A stretch of 64,000 nt of DNA from Caldilineaceae bacterium SB0661_bin_32 (GTDB taxonomy: Bacteria; Chloroflexota; Anaerolineae; Caldilineales; Caldilineaceae): NCBI GenBank assembly GCA_009841235.1, contig VXMH01000016.1, positions 59,019 to 123,018 on the forward strand, read 5' to 3'. Numbering within the stretch: position 1 is the stretch's first letter; each line of letters opens with the position of its first letter. The notes beneath the pieces are model-generated. The model saw nothing but the letters and a program-made list of their open reading frames with translations, was not told where the DNA came from and did no database searches. Shown here piece by piece: positions 16,129 through 24,399 of the stretch. The position numbers and the translations under genes were made by a program.

Positions 16129-17019
16129 TCACCCACCCGCGCGCCCACAATAATCCAACTGATGCGCCACATACACCAACTCGCCGTTGACAACCTGCCC
16201 TCGGCGCGTGTTCAGCCACTCCCCGAACTCACCACCGTCCAGTTCCGGATGCCCGCGTAGCGTCGAATCCACAAAATGCAGGATACAACCCAAAAAATAG
16301 GCCTCATCAGCCGGATAATCCCCGCCTACCGGATGCACGACCCAGTCCGAGCCGCCGGCCGCCAGCACCTCCGCCCCGCATGTCCGCAACGCGTGGAAAA
16401 GTCTGCGTCCGGTGCGGCTGTCGCCGGAGGGCTGCCCGTCCGCAGTGCGCGTGTCCATTGAGCGGTGATAGAGCGCCTCGATCCGGCCATCCAGCTCCGG
16501 GTCGACTTCCGGTAGAAAGAGCGTTGCGCCGTCGAAATTGATGCTGAAATAGAACAGGCCGGCGGGACGCACCATCTGTAACAGAACGGGCAGCGCCGCC
16601 GGCAGGTGGAGCAGGTCCAGCAGCGCGTGGGCGATAATCAGATCGAAGCGATGCCGGTTTTCCCGCCGGGCCGCGAATTCATACAAGTTGGCCGTCTCCA
16701 ACCGCACCCGCAGCCCCGCCTCGCCGCCAGACGTCAGGTGTGCCAACCGCCGCCGCGCAACCTCGACATTGCTCTCCTCGCTATCGATCGCACTGTAATC
16801 GACGTCAAAGCCTGAGCGAGAAAACAGCCCCCACTCCACACACCGTTCGACCATCGTGCCGATGCCCGCGCCCACCTCCAGCACGCGCAACGGACGGTCA
16901 GGCGGCAGTTCGCCATCGACCGCATCCGCCAGCGTCTGCCAGACATGCCGGTTGAGCGCGCGGTCGTCTACGGTGCGCTTGGAGGCCAGGTAGCGGGTGA
17001 AATCAAAAGCGTCTGTCAT
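16129..17019 (-). CDS. Class I SAM-dependent methyltransferase
   Basis: This 296-residue Rossmann-fold methyltransferase has motif I LRVLEVGAGIGTMVER (about residues 44-59), an acidic residue after the second strand (GFDVDYSAID) and a motif IV-like DLIIAHALLDLLHLPA. It is the last gene of a packed minus-strand run (15 bases after the GT4 gene), so it probably modifies the product made by the PTPS/RibA-like enzymes and glycosyltransferase upstream. The acceptor atom and substrate are unknown. It is not similar to cobalamin or ubiquinone methyltransferases beyond the shared fold. Confidence 0.8.
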   Translation of the reverse strand: MTDAFDFTRYLASKRTVDDRALNRHVWQTLADAVDGELPPDRPLRVLEVGAGIGTMVERCVEWGLFSRSGFDVDYSAIDSEESNVEVARRRLAHLTSGGEAGLRVRLETANLYEFAARRENRHRFDLIIAHALLDLLHLPAALPVLLQMVRPAGLFYFSINFDGATLFLPEVDPELDGRIEALYHRSMDTRTADGQPSGDSRTGRRLFHALRTCGAEVLAAGGSDWVVHPVGGDYPADEAYFLGCILHFVDSTLRGHPELDGGEFGEWLNTRRGQVVNGELVYVAHQLDYCGRAGG

Positions 17020-17034
17020 ATCAGGTTCCGGTGG

Positions 17035-18138
17035 TCACTGAACAATGGCTGCCAGGTACGCCCGGACCGCCGCCGCCGAGTCCGCCCAGCGCGGGTGGGA
17101 AGCGAAGCGCCGCCGGGCGTTTCGGCCCAGGGCGGCCAACCGCTCCCTGTCCCCGGCCAGGGCGGACAGATGCGCGGCAGTTTCGGCCGCGTCTGCCGGC
17201 TCGACCAGAAAACCGTTGACGCCGGAATCGACGATCTCACCGGCGCCGCCGTGAATGCCGGCCAGAACCGGCAGCCCGAAGGCCATCGCCTCCAGGTACA
17301 CGATACCGAATCCCTCGTAAGACAGCACCGCCAGCAGGTGCGCGGCGCGATACCGCTGGGCCAACTCTTCGTCCGACACACGTCCGTGCAGGCGGATGTT
17401 GTCCTTCAACCCGGCCGCGCCGATCTGCCTGCGCAGCGCAGCCGCGTACGCACTGTCGACCGCTTCATCACCGACAACGTCCAGCATCCAGTCGGATTCC
17501 GGCAGACGGGAAAGAGCGTTGATCAGATTGTGCAACCCCTTGCGCGGGATCAGATTGCCGACGAAAAGGATGCGCAGCGGGCCGGGACCGCTCCCTCTGG
17601 CGCTGATCAGCTTTTCCACCGCGCGCTCATCCGGCGTCGGCAGATGATCAGCGGCCGGGTACGCGATCACGCCGCCCAGCGGAGCGAGGTTTTCACTCTC
17701 TCCTCGCAGCGCCGCCACCGCCTGCCGGGTCGTCCGGCTGTTGAAGATAAAGCCGTCCACCGTGCGCAGATAGGCGCGCTCCACCGTGCGGTACAGGGGC
17801 AGCAGCCGGCGCGGGTGCCGTTCGCTGCTGCGCAGATGGTGCACGATGCTGATCAGTGGACAGCGCGGTTGAAGCCGCCGCAGCCGCCAGTTGACCAGCG
17901 CCAGCGATGGATGGTTCAACTCGTCCTGCAGGAGAATGTCCACGGGAAGGTCGCGCAGGCGCCGGTACAGGCGCAACGAGAGGTTGTCGGCCAGATGCGC
18001 CGGGTAGCTGCGCCAGGGGAGCGACACGATCTCGACGGAATCGCCGGCCTCACGCAGATGCTCGACCAGCTTGCGGTCGTAGAGATAGCCGCCGGAGAGC
18101 GTATCCAGGGAGCCGTAAATGAGCAGACCGATGCGCAT
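17035..18138 (-). CDS. GT4-family glycosyltransferase
   Basis: This 367-residue retaining GT-B glycosyltransferase has an N-terminal acceptor half (GSLDTLSGGYLYDRKLVEHL) and a C-terminal donor half with LRILFVGNLIPRKGLHNLI, IRLHGRVSDEELAQRYR and a donor-site EAMAFGLPVLAGIHGGAGE. It has no membrane segment. It follows the PTPS-like gene by 19 bases and precedes the methyltransferase by 15, so it should act in the same pathway, attaching a sugar to the pteridine or pyrimidine-type product, though cell-surface glycan synthesis is an alternative. Confidence 0.85.
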   Translation of the reverse strand: MRIGLLIYGSLDTLSGGYLYDRKLVEHLREAGDSVEIVSLPWRSYPAHLADNLSLRLYRRLRDLPVDILLQDELNHPSLALVNWRLRRLQPRCPLISIVHHLRSSERHPRRLLPLYRTVERAYLRTVDGFIFNSRTTRQAVAALRGESENLAPLGGVIAYPAADHLPTPDERAVEKLISARGSGPGPLRILFVGNLIPRKGLHNLINALSRLPESDWMLDVVGDEAVDSAYAAALRRQIGAAGLKDNIRLHGRVSDEELAQRYRAAHLLAVLSYEGFGIVYLEAMAFGLPVLAGIHGGAGEIVDSGVNGFLVEPADAAETAAHLSALAGDRERLAALGRNARRRFASHPRWADSAAAVRAYLAAIVQ

Positions 18139-18157
18139 GAACTGCAGTGGCTGGCGG

Positions 18158-18547
18158 TCAGCGGCCGGAATTGCGCTCCACCCGGTAAGAGGCCCAGGCG
18201 ATTTCGTTTTCCCAGATGCGGGCGGTGACCGCGCTGATGTTGGCCGCGTTCAGTCCGTCGGAAAAGCTGTTGCCGACGATGCGGCAAAAATGCTCGATGC
18301 TTGGATTGAGGCCTGCGAATTCCGGCAGGTCATTGAGCGTCTTATCGCGATAGCGGCCCGCCAGCTCTTCCAGCAACGCCTCCACATGCACGATATCCAC
18401 CAGGTAGCCGTGTTCATTCAGCTCCGCGCCCTCCAACTGGAACTCCAGCCGGTAGTGATGGGAGTGCCACTCGTTTTCCGGCCCCCAATCGCCGCCGATG
18501 AGGAAATGCTGGGCCACAAAGTCCCGCTGTACTGCCAGTTTGTACAT
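18158..18547 (-). CDS. 6-pyruvoyl-tetrahydropterin synthase / QueD family protein
   Basis: This 129-residue T-fold protein belongs to the PTPS/6-carboxytetrahydropterin synthase superfamily, which acts on dihydroneopterin triphosphate or related GTP-derived compounds. Candidate zinc ligands are H14 in VAQHFL and the HSHHY pair. NPSIEHFCRIV matches the family NPTxE segment, and WENEIAWASY supplies the conserved substrate-anchoring Glu. The catalytic Cys that precedes the second motif in QueD is not evident, so this is a divergent subgroup with an unproven reaction. It lies 81 bases after the dehydrogenase and 19 bases before the GT4 gene. Confidence 0.8.
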   Translation of the reverse strand: MYKLAVQRDFVAQHFLIGGDWGPENEWHSHHYRLEFQLEGAELNEHGYLVDIVHVEALLEELAGRYRDKTLNDLPEFAGLNPSIEHFCRIVGNSFSDGLNAANISAVTARIWENEIAWASYRVERNSGR

Positions 18548-18628
18548 CGAATCGGTCCCTCCGTTTGAGGTCGCGGTCAGCCTTCAGAAGCGCGGCCGCC
18601 ACTTCGACTGAAAATTAAGAAATGGCCA

Positions 18629-19726
18629 CTAAGAACTGTAGTTGAGAATGACCTGCAAAGTCTGCTCCGGACAGCTGTCGATGAGCCTGTAGGCCTCAGC
18701 GGCCTGCTCCAGCGGGAACCGGTGCGAGATCAGCTCCTCTGCCGGCAGCATCGCCAGCAGCTGCCAGGCGCTCTCCATGCGGCGGGCCTTTGTCCAGCGA
18801 CCGCGCAGCCGGGGCGCGATTGTGCTCACCTGGCTGCTGATCAGACGGACGCGGTTGCGGTGAAAAGAGCCGCCCAGCTGGAGCGCCGCCGGCTTGGTCC
18901 CGTACCAGGAACCGACCACGATACGGCTGTCGAATCCGGCCGTCGAGACCGCCGCGTCCAGGGCTGACGGTTGGCCCGAGAGTTCGTAGATCAGATCGAC
19001 GCCGCGCCGCTTTCCCGCATCGACCAGCGCCTCTTGCAATGTTTCAGCGCCGTCCGCACCGCCGGGATCGATAGTCTGGCACGCGCCCAGCCGTTGGGCA
19101 ATCCGCCGCCGCTGCGCCAGCGGGTCCACCGCAATCAGCGCGGCCAGCGGGAACTGCGCCAACAGCGCGGTTGTCAGCAACCCCACGATCCCCAGCCCCA
19201 TCACCATCACCCGCTCGCCCACAAGCGGCGCGCCGTCCATCACCAGGTTGACGGCCGTTTCGGCATTGGGCAACAGCGCGGCCTGCGCCGGCGCCATCTC
19301 TTGGGGCACCGGCAGGAGCGCCTGCGGGCTGGCGCAGAAGTGGCTTTCGTGGGGATGGAAGGCGAAGTAGTAGCGGTTGTCCTCTTTGCCTGCTGCGTCT
19401 ATCGGCCCATCCGCTTCCGTCGTTTCCGCTTGTCGTGCTGGCGGGCTGGCAGTATCACAGATGCGGCCTACGCAGGCATAACCGTATTTCAGCGGGTAGC
19501 TTACCGTGTCGGTCAGACCGGCGATCGAGCTGTCGGCTGCCATGCCGGGAGGGATCTGCCCGCGGAAAAAGAGCATCTCCGTGCCAGCGCTGATGGCGGA
19601 GACGACCGTTTCGATCAGCAGCTCGTCCCCTTGCGGCGGGGCCAGCTCCTCCGTGCATACTTCGACCGTGCCCGGCGCCGTGAACAGCAGCGTGCGCCGC
19701 TCCGCACGATTGGAAGCTGAATTCAC
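18629..19726 (-). CDS. Medium-chain dehydrogenase, BchC-like, lacking the catalytic zinc cysteine
   Basis: This 365-residue protein belongs to the zinc-type alcohol dehydrogenase superfamily. The N-terminal SAISAGTEMLFFRGQIP and YGYACVGRI are typical of the BchC-like subgroup (bacteriochlorophyllide dehydrogenase relatives), where SAGTE replaces the usual zinc-binding GxCGTD. The Rossmann motif is MVMGLGIVGLLTTALL. It probably oxidises a hydroxyl using NAD(P). It starts with GTG, overlapping the RibA-RibD stop by four bases, so it is translationally coupled to that gene. There are no photosynthesis genes here, which argues against a bacteriochlorophyll role. Confidence 0.85.
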   Translation of the reverse strand: MNSASNRAERRTLLFTAPGTVEVCTEELAPPQGDELLIETVVSAISAGTEMLFFRGQIPPGMAADSSIAGLTDTVSYPLKYGYACVGRICDTASPPARQAETTEADGPIDAAGKEDNRYYFAFHPHESHFCASPQALLPVPQEMAPAQAALLPNAETAVNLVMDGAPLVGERVMVMGLGIVGLLTTALLAQFPLAALIAVDPLAQRRRIAQRLGACQTIDPGGADGAETLQEALVDAGKRRGVDLIYELSGQPSALDAAVSTAGFDSRIVVGSWYGTKPAALQLGGSFHRNRVRLISSQVSTIAPRLRGRWTKARRMESAWQLLAMLPAEELISHRFPLEQAAEAYRLIDSCPEQTLQVILNYSS

Positions 19727-21264
19727 GCCGCCGACCTGCCGTTACGGGCGACTCTCTTCTCAAACTCCCCCCACAGTATTGTGTCGGTCGCCAGCTGCAC
19801 CTGCTCGACATTCTGTAGACGGGGCATCACTGCGCGGAGCTCGTGCCCCGCGCCCGCCGGCTGGATCATCTGATAGCCGCCCAGAAAGACCGGCGCGATC
19901 GTGATCACGGCATAGTCCGCCAAGCCTTCTTCCAGGAAGCTGGTCAGAATGCGCGCCCCCCCTTCGATCATCAACGCCCCGATGCCCTCCGCGCCGAGGC
20001 AGGTGAGGAGAGCGGCCAGATCCACGCGACCTTTTTTACCGGCGGGCAAAGTCAGGATACGTGCGCCGGCCTCTTCCAGCCGCTGCCGGCGTGACGACTG
20101 CGCTCCCTGGGCGGTGGTGGCGATCCACGCGCTGCCGCTTCCCTGCAGAAGCCGGGCGTCCAGCGGCGTGCGCAGCTGGGAGTCGACGATCACCGGCTGT
20201 GGGTTGTCACCGGCAACCAGCCGCACCGTCAATGCGGGATCGTCGGCCAGCACCGTTTCGATGCCGACCAGAATCGCGCCGTGCGCCGCCCGCAGCGCGT
20301 GGGTCATCGTCAGGGAGGCAGGTGCGCTGATGGGGGCAGCCGTTCCCTGTTGGGCGGTCAGGCAACCGTCGAGACTCTGGGCATAGCTGAGCGTGACGAA
20401 AGGTCGAGGCGAGAGGAGAGAGGAGGGAGGAGAGGGAGAAGATGCCTTCTTTCCCCTTTGTCCTCTTTCCACACCGCGGCTGTGGCTGTGAATACGGGCG
20501 CGCAATCCGTCCAGTTGCGGCCGATACGCTTCCGCCCGGCCATGTGCGAGGTCTTCTCTCTTCTCTGCACTCTCTTCTCTTTTCTCGGGCTCGTTCTGTC
20601 CGTTAAGCCGGATGATGTGGCGCATCCGGGCGACCTTTGCCTCCAGGTAGGCGCGGCTTTCCGGGTTCGACGGCATCTGCAAGGGGATCCGCTCCCGGAC
20701 CTCGATGCCCAACCCGGACAACCCTTCGATCTTGGCCGGGTTGTTCGTCAGCATCCGCACCGACTGCACGCCCAACTCCTGCAGGATCAGGGCGGCGGCC
20801 GTGTAGTCCCGTTCGTCGGCCTGATGGCCCAACAGCAGGTTGGCGTCAACCGTGTCGTAACCCTCATCCTGCAGATTGTAGGCGCGCAGCTTCTCTTCCA
20901 GGCCGATGCCCCGCCCCTCCTGCCGCAGATAGATGAGCGCGCCCCGCCCTTCGGCGGCGATGGCCTGTATCGCCCGCGTCAACTGTTCACCGCAGTCACA
21001 GCGTTGGGAACCGAGCACGTCGCCGGTGAAACATTCCGAGTGGATGCGGACGAGCAGATCTTCGCCCTCAGCGTCGCCGAGTACCAGGGCCAGGTGGTTC
21101 TTTCCGTCCCCTGCGCTGCGGAAATGATGCAGGTAGAAGGCGCCGTCCGCAGTGGGGATGCGGGCCGTGACCGTGCGCTCCACTGCCGAGGGCAAGTGAA
21201 GCGGCGGGCCATTCTTCGATTCAGCGGAGCCCAGGGGGCGCCCCGCAACGGTTGTATCCGACAT
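19723..21264 (-). CDS. GTP cyclohydrolase II fused to a RibD-type reductase domain
   Basis: This 513-residue fusion begins with a full RibA domain (about 30-225) that opens GTP to 2,5-diamino-6-ribosylamino-pyrimidinone phosphate. The zinc cysteines C78, C89 and C91, YLRQEGRGIGL, ANLLLGHQADERDY and LLTNNPAKI are all conserved. A low-complexity linker (about 225-290, from purine/pyrimidine-rich DNA) leads into a RibD C-terminal reductase domain (LSYAQSLDGCLT, ILVGIETVLADDPALTVR, MIEGGARILTSFLEEGLAD). The usual partners are swapped: no RibB and no deaminase domain. I use the ATG 20 bases after the upstream stop. It is probably not for riboflavin but for the product of this cluster. Confidence 0.88.
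   Translation of the reverse strand: MSDTTVAGRPLGSAESKNGPPLHLPSAVERTVTARIPTADGAFYLHHFRSAGDGKNHLALVLGDAEGEDLLVRIHSECFTGDVLGSQRCDCGEQLTRAIQAIAAEGRGALIYLRQEGRGIGLEEKLRAYNLQDEGYDTVDANLLLGHQADERDYTAAALILQELGVQSVRMLTNNPAKIEGLSGLGIEVRERIPLQMPSNPESRAYLEAKVARMRHIIRLNGQNEPEKREESAEKREDLAHGRAEAYRPQLDGLRARIHSHSRGVERGQRGKKASSPSPPSSLLSPRPFVTLSYAQSLDGCLTAQQGTAAPISAPASLTMTHALRAAHGAILVGIETVLADDPALTVRLVAGDNPQPVIVDSQLRTPLDARLLQGSGSAWIATTAQGAQSSRRQRLEEAGARILTLPAGKKGRVDLAALLTCLGAEGIGALMIEGGARILTSFLEEGLADYAVITIAPVFLGGYQMIQPAGAGHELRAVMPRLQNVEQVQLATDTILWGEFEKRVARNGRSAA
20397..20590. repeat. Low-complexity purine/pyrimidine tracts within the RibA-RibD linker
   Basis: GA-rich (20400-20450) and CT-rich (20540-20590) tracts encode the disordered linker. 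Similar tracts occur in intergenic DNA near 25.5, 54.4 and 59.7 kb, so the linker may have grown by capture of such sequence. Confidence 0.6.
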
Positions 21265-21284
21265 CTGTTTGGGTTTACTGAAAG

Positions 21285-21911
21285 CTAACTGAACCGCTCC
21301 TCCAGCCAGGGGTCCCCCTCCATGTGGTAGCCGTAGCGTTCCCAGAAGCCGGGCCGGTCGCTGCGCATGAACTCCAACCCGCGCAGCCATTTGGCGCTCT
21401 TCCAGAAGTATTTCTTCGGCACCAGCAGCCGCAGGGGATAGCCGTGATCCGGCTCGATCGCTTTGCCCTGATAGAGGTAGGCGAGCATCGTGTCGTCGTC
21501 GTCGAGAACATCCAGAGCGATATTTGTCGTATAGTCGCCGTCGCAGTGGGCCATCACGTGCGTGGCCGCCGGATCGACTTCGATATGGCGCAGGAATTCA
21601 CGCCAGGGCACACCGGTCCAGGTGGTGTCCAGTTTGCTCCAGCGGGTGACGCAGTGGATGTCAACGGTCTGGGTCCTGGACGGCAGGGCCGTCAACTCCT
21701 CCCACGAGAAGCTCTTCTCCCGGGCCAGTCCGAAGACGCTCAGGTCCCAACCATCCAGAGAGGCGTAATGATACGTCGGGCCGTAGGTAAGCACCGGAAA
21801 TCGTTCGGTCACGAACTGGCCCGGCGGCACCCGCTCTTCGCGGGGATTGGCAGGCAGATTCTTGACCCGCTTGAGACGTTCGACCTTGCGAAAGGGATTT
21901 TCGATACGCAT
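21285..21911 (-). CDS. Sulfite-oxidase-like molybdopterin oxidoreductase
   Basis: This 208-residue single-domain molybdenum-cofactor protein of the sulfite oxidase/YedY (MsrP) superfamily has [19 protein letters not shown], in which C87 is the molybdenum ligand, plus [19 protein letters not shown], the usual cofactor-binding region. There is no Tat or Sec signal and no dimerisation domain, so it is a cytoplasmic short form common in Chloroflexota and Actinomycetota. It precedes the RibA-RibD gene by 20 bases on the same strand and may be the first gene of that operon. The substrate is unknown. Confidence 0.88.
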   Translation of the reverse strand: MRIENPFRKVERLKRVKNLPANPREERVPPGQFVTERFPVLTYGPTYHYASLDGWDLSVFGLAREKSFSWEELTALPSRTQTVDIHCVTRWSKLDTTWTGVPWREFLRHIEVDPAATHVMAHCDGDYTTNIALDVLDDDDTMLAYLYQGKAIEPDHGYPLRLLVPKKYFWKSAKWLRGLEFMRSDRPGFWERYGYHMEGDPWLEERFS

Positions 21912-21977
21912 TATTTCATCTCCATGGCGTGGATAGCAGACCTTGCCCCGCTCTCCCAGGATTGCAGTTACCGGCCA

Positions 21978-23252
21978 CTAATCACTGTCCTCTGCCGTAA
22001 AACGCTTGAGAATCAGGGAGGCGTTCTGGCCGCCGAGACCGAAGCCATTGCAGAGACCGGCATCGACCTGGCAGGCGCGGCTGACGTTGGGCACATAGTC
22101 GAGATCGCAGTCCGGGTCCCGCTCATTGTAGTTGATGGTCGGCGCAATGCGGTGCGTCTGCATCGCCTGCACGAGCGCGGCCGCGCTCTGCGCGCCAGCT
22201 GCGCCCATGGCGTGGCCGATGCTGCTTTTGAGGCTGGTGACCGGGATGTTGTAGGCGTCCTCGCCGAAGATCCGTTTGATGGCAGCGGTCTCCGATTTAT
22301 CGTTCAAAACTGTGCCGGTGCCGTGGGCGACGATCCAGTCGATTTCGTCGGCGCCGAGCCCGCTCTCCTGCAGCGCGATGCGCATACATTCGGTTGCGCC
22401 ATGGCCGCCCGGTTCCGGAGCGACCATATCGAAGGCGTCTTCACTGAGCCCGTAGCCGGCGAACTCGGCCAGGATCTGCGCACCGCGCGCCTGCGCATGT
22501 TCCAGCGTTTCCAGCACAAATGCAGCCGCGCCCTCGCCGACGACCATACCGTCCCTGTCGCCGCTGAAAGGGCGGCAGGCGCTTTCCGGCTCGTCGTTGC
22601 GCGTGCTGGCCGCGCCCAGGCGGCTGAACGTGGATATCGCCATCTTGGTCAGATAGCCCTCGGCCCCGCCGGCCAGCATGATATCCGCCTCCCCGCGCTG
22701 GAGGCGCCGCGCGGCTTCGCCGATGCTGGTGATGCCGGTCGCGCAGGCTGTCACCTGGCTGTTGGTGGGGCCGGTGATGCCGTACTTGATGGCGATAAAT
22801 GTCGGTGCGCTGCTGATCAGCGCGGCGGTGGCGCTGGCTGGATTGAAACGTTTGGGGCCGTTTTCCTCCAGCTTGCGGCCCTCCTCCTCAACAATATCCC
22901 AGCCGCCGAAGGCCAGCCCCATCTCCACGCCGACGCGGGAGCGATCCTCCTGCGAGAGGTCGAGACCGGAGCGGTCCAGCGCCTCCTGCGTCGCCTTCCA
23001 CGCCAGCTGCGTGCCGCGGCTGGTGCGGCGCACGTCTTTGCGGTCCATGTAGGCGCGCGGCTCCCAATCGTTGACCCTGGCGGTGATCTGCGTGGGAAAT
23101 CCGGTCGCGTCCCAGTGGGTGATAGGGCCGGTGCCCGATTTCCCCGCCATCAACCCGGCCCAGGAGCTTTCCAAATCGTGGCCCAGGGGCGTCACCATCC
23201 CAATACCGGTGACAACAACGCGCCGGGCCGGGCCTCTCTCATTTCCATTCAT
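21978..23252 (-). CDS. fabF: 3-oxoacyl-[acyl-carrier-protein] synthase II
   Basis: FabF condenses malonyl-ACP with acyl-ACP in fatty acid elongation. From the preferred ATG the protein has 424 residues. The catalytic triad is C170 (VTACATGITS), H310 (VAHGTGTVLND) and H347 (SSIGHAMGAAG), with the conserved K342. The N-terminus RRVVVTGIGMVTPLG follows ten residues after the start; a start five codons earlier is also possible, and no good ribosome-binding site decides between them. It stands alone, without fabD, fabG or acpP nearby. Confidence 0.93.
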   Translation of the reverse strand: MNGNERGPARRVVVTGIGMVTPLGHDLESSWAGLMAGKSGTGPITHWDATGFPTQITARVNDWEPRAYMDRKDVRRTSRGTQLAWKATQEALDRSGLDLSQEDRSRVGVEMGLAFGGWDIVEEEGRKLEENGPKRFNPASATAALISSAPTFIAIKYGITGPTNSQVTACATGITSIGEAARRLQRGEADIMLAGGAEGYLTKMAISTFSRLGAASTRNDEPESACRPFSGDRDGMVVGEGAAAFVLETLEHAQARGAQILAEFAGYGLSEDAFDMVAPEPGGHGATECMRIALQESGLGADEIDWIVAHGTGTVLNDKSETAAIKRIFGEDAYNIPVTSLKSSIGHAMGAAGAQSAAALVQAMQTHRIAPTINYNERDPDCDLDYVPNVSRACQVDAGLCNGFGLGGQNASLILKRFTAEDSD

Positions 23253-23308
23253 CTCGAAGTTTCTCATTATCTGTCTGTACGGGCTTCGGACCACCAATCA
23301 CTGCAATT

Positions 23309-24286
23309 TTACCGCATCGTCAGGGCCATGACCGCCTTCTGGGCGTGCATGCGGTTCTCCGCCTCATCGTAGACGATCGACTGGGGCCCGTCGATGACCT
23401 CGTCGGTGACTTCGATGTTGCGGTCGGCCGGCAGACAGTGCATGTACAGGGCGTTGTCGCCGGCCAGGGCCATACGGCGGGCGTCGGTGATCCAGTCGGT
23501 GTACTGGCGTCCGATGCGCGCGCTTTCCTCGTCGTCAGCGGTCGTCAGCAGCGCGCCCCAGCTCTTCGGGTAGAGGATGTCGGCGCCCTCGAACCCGGCG
23601 TCGAAATCGTCGAGAATCTCGAAGCTGCCGCCGTGCCGCCCGACATTGTCTTCGGCCTGCTGGATGATGTCCGGCATGAGCTTGTATTCGGGCGGATGGG
23701 TCAGCCGCACGTTCATGCCGAAGCGGGTCATCTGCAGGACCAGGCTCTGGGGCACTGAGATCGGCTTCTGGTAACTGCTCGCATAAGCCCAGCTGACGTT
23801 TATCGTCTTGCCGCGGGGATCGCCGACCTTTTCGACGATCGTCATCAGATCGGCCAGGATCTGGAACGGGTGGTAGACGTCGCACTGCATGTTCAGCACC
23901 GGCGCGCGGCTGGCGTCCGCAACGCTGTTGATGTAGCCGTTGCCTATGCCCCAGTCGCACTGGCGGATGGCGATGCCGTCATAGTAGCGTCCAAAGATTT
24001 CACCAATCTCCTTGCCGGTATCGCCATGGCTGATCTGTGTTGTCTCGTGGTCGATGAACGCGGCGTGCCCTCCCAGCTGGGCCATGCCGGCCTCGAAGCT
24101 GGAGCGGGTGCGCGTGCTGGTGAAGAAGAAGAGCATGGCCAGCGCTTTGTCGCGCAGGAGCGGATGACCGATTCCCAGCGCACGCTCCCGTTTGAGCGTA
24201 AGGGCAACGTCCAGGACCGTCTCGATCTCCTCCTTCGAGAAGTCCATATCACTGATAAAATCGCGACCGCGCAAATCGGTTTGCAT
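23309..24286 (-). CDS. Ornithine/knotted carbamoyltransferase
   Basis: This 325-residue member of the aspartate/ornithine carbamoyltransferase family has an intact carbamoyl-phosphate site: FTSTRTRSSFE (57-61), H139-P-F-Q142 and MHCLPADR (283-286). The acceptor loop reads YPKSWGAL instead of the SMG of classical ornithine enzymes, which resembles YgeW-type or N-acylornithine variants. Together with the carbamate kinase next door it may work in the breakdown direction, making carbamoyl phosphate and then ATP, CO2 and ammonia. Whether ornithine is the true partner is uncertain. The longer HCLPADRN-EVTDEV tail is intact. Confidence 0.85.
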   Translation of the reverse strand: MQTDLRGRDFISDMDFSKEEIETVLDVALTLKRERALGIGHPLLRDKALAMLFFFTSTRTRSSFEAGMAQLGGHAAFIDHETTQISHGDTGKEIGEIFGRYYDGIAIRQCDWGIGNGYINSVADASRAPVLNMQCDVYHPFQILADLMTIVEKVGDPRGKTINVSWAYASSYQKPISVPQSLVLQMTRFGMNVRLTHPPEYKLMPDIIQQAEDNVGRHGGSFEILDDFDAGFEGADILYPKSWGALLTTADDEESARIGRQYTDWITDARRMALAGDNALYMHCLPADRNIEVTDEVIDGPQSIVYDEAENRMHAQKAVMALTMR

Positions 24287-24399
24287 TCGAGCCTGCTCCT
24301 CATCTTACGTTAGGGAATTCGTATCCAATTTTCAGTAACTGCAACTCCACTCGTTCACGCAGGGCTTTCGCCACCGTCCACGCGCGGCGCTACGAAAAA

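Noticed and set aside
18629..19726. Bacteriochlorophyll biosynthesis gene bchC
   Set aside because: The dehydrogenase is BchC-like in sequence, but no other photosynthesis gene is present and its neighbours are GTP-derived metabolite enzymes.
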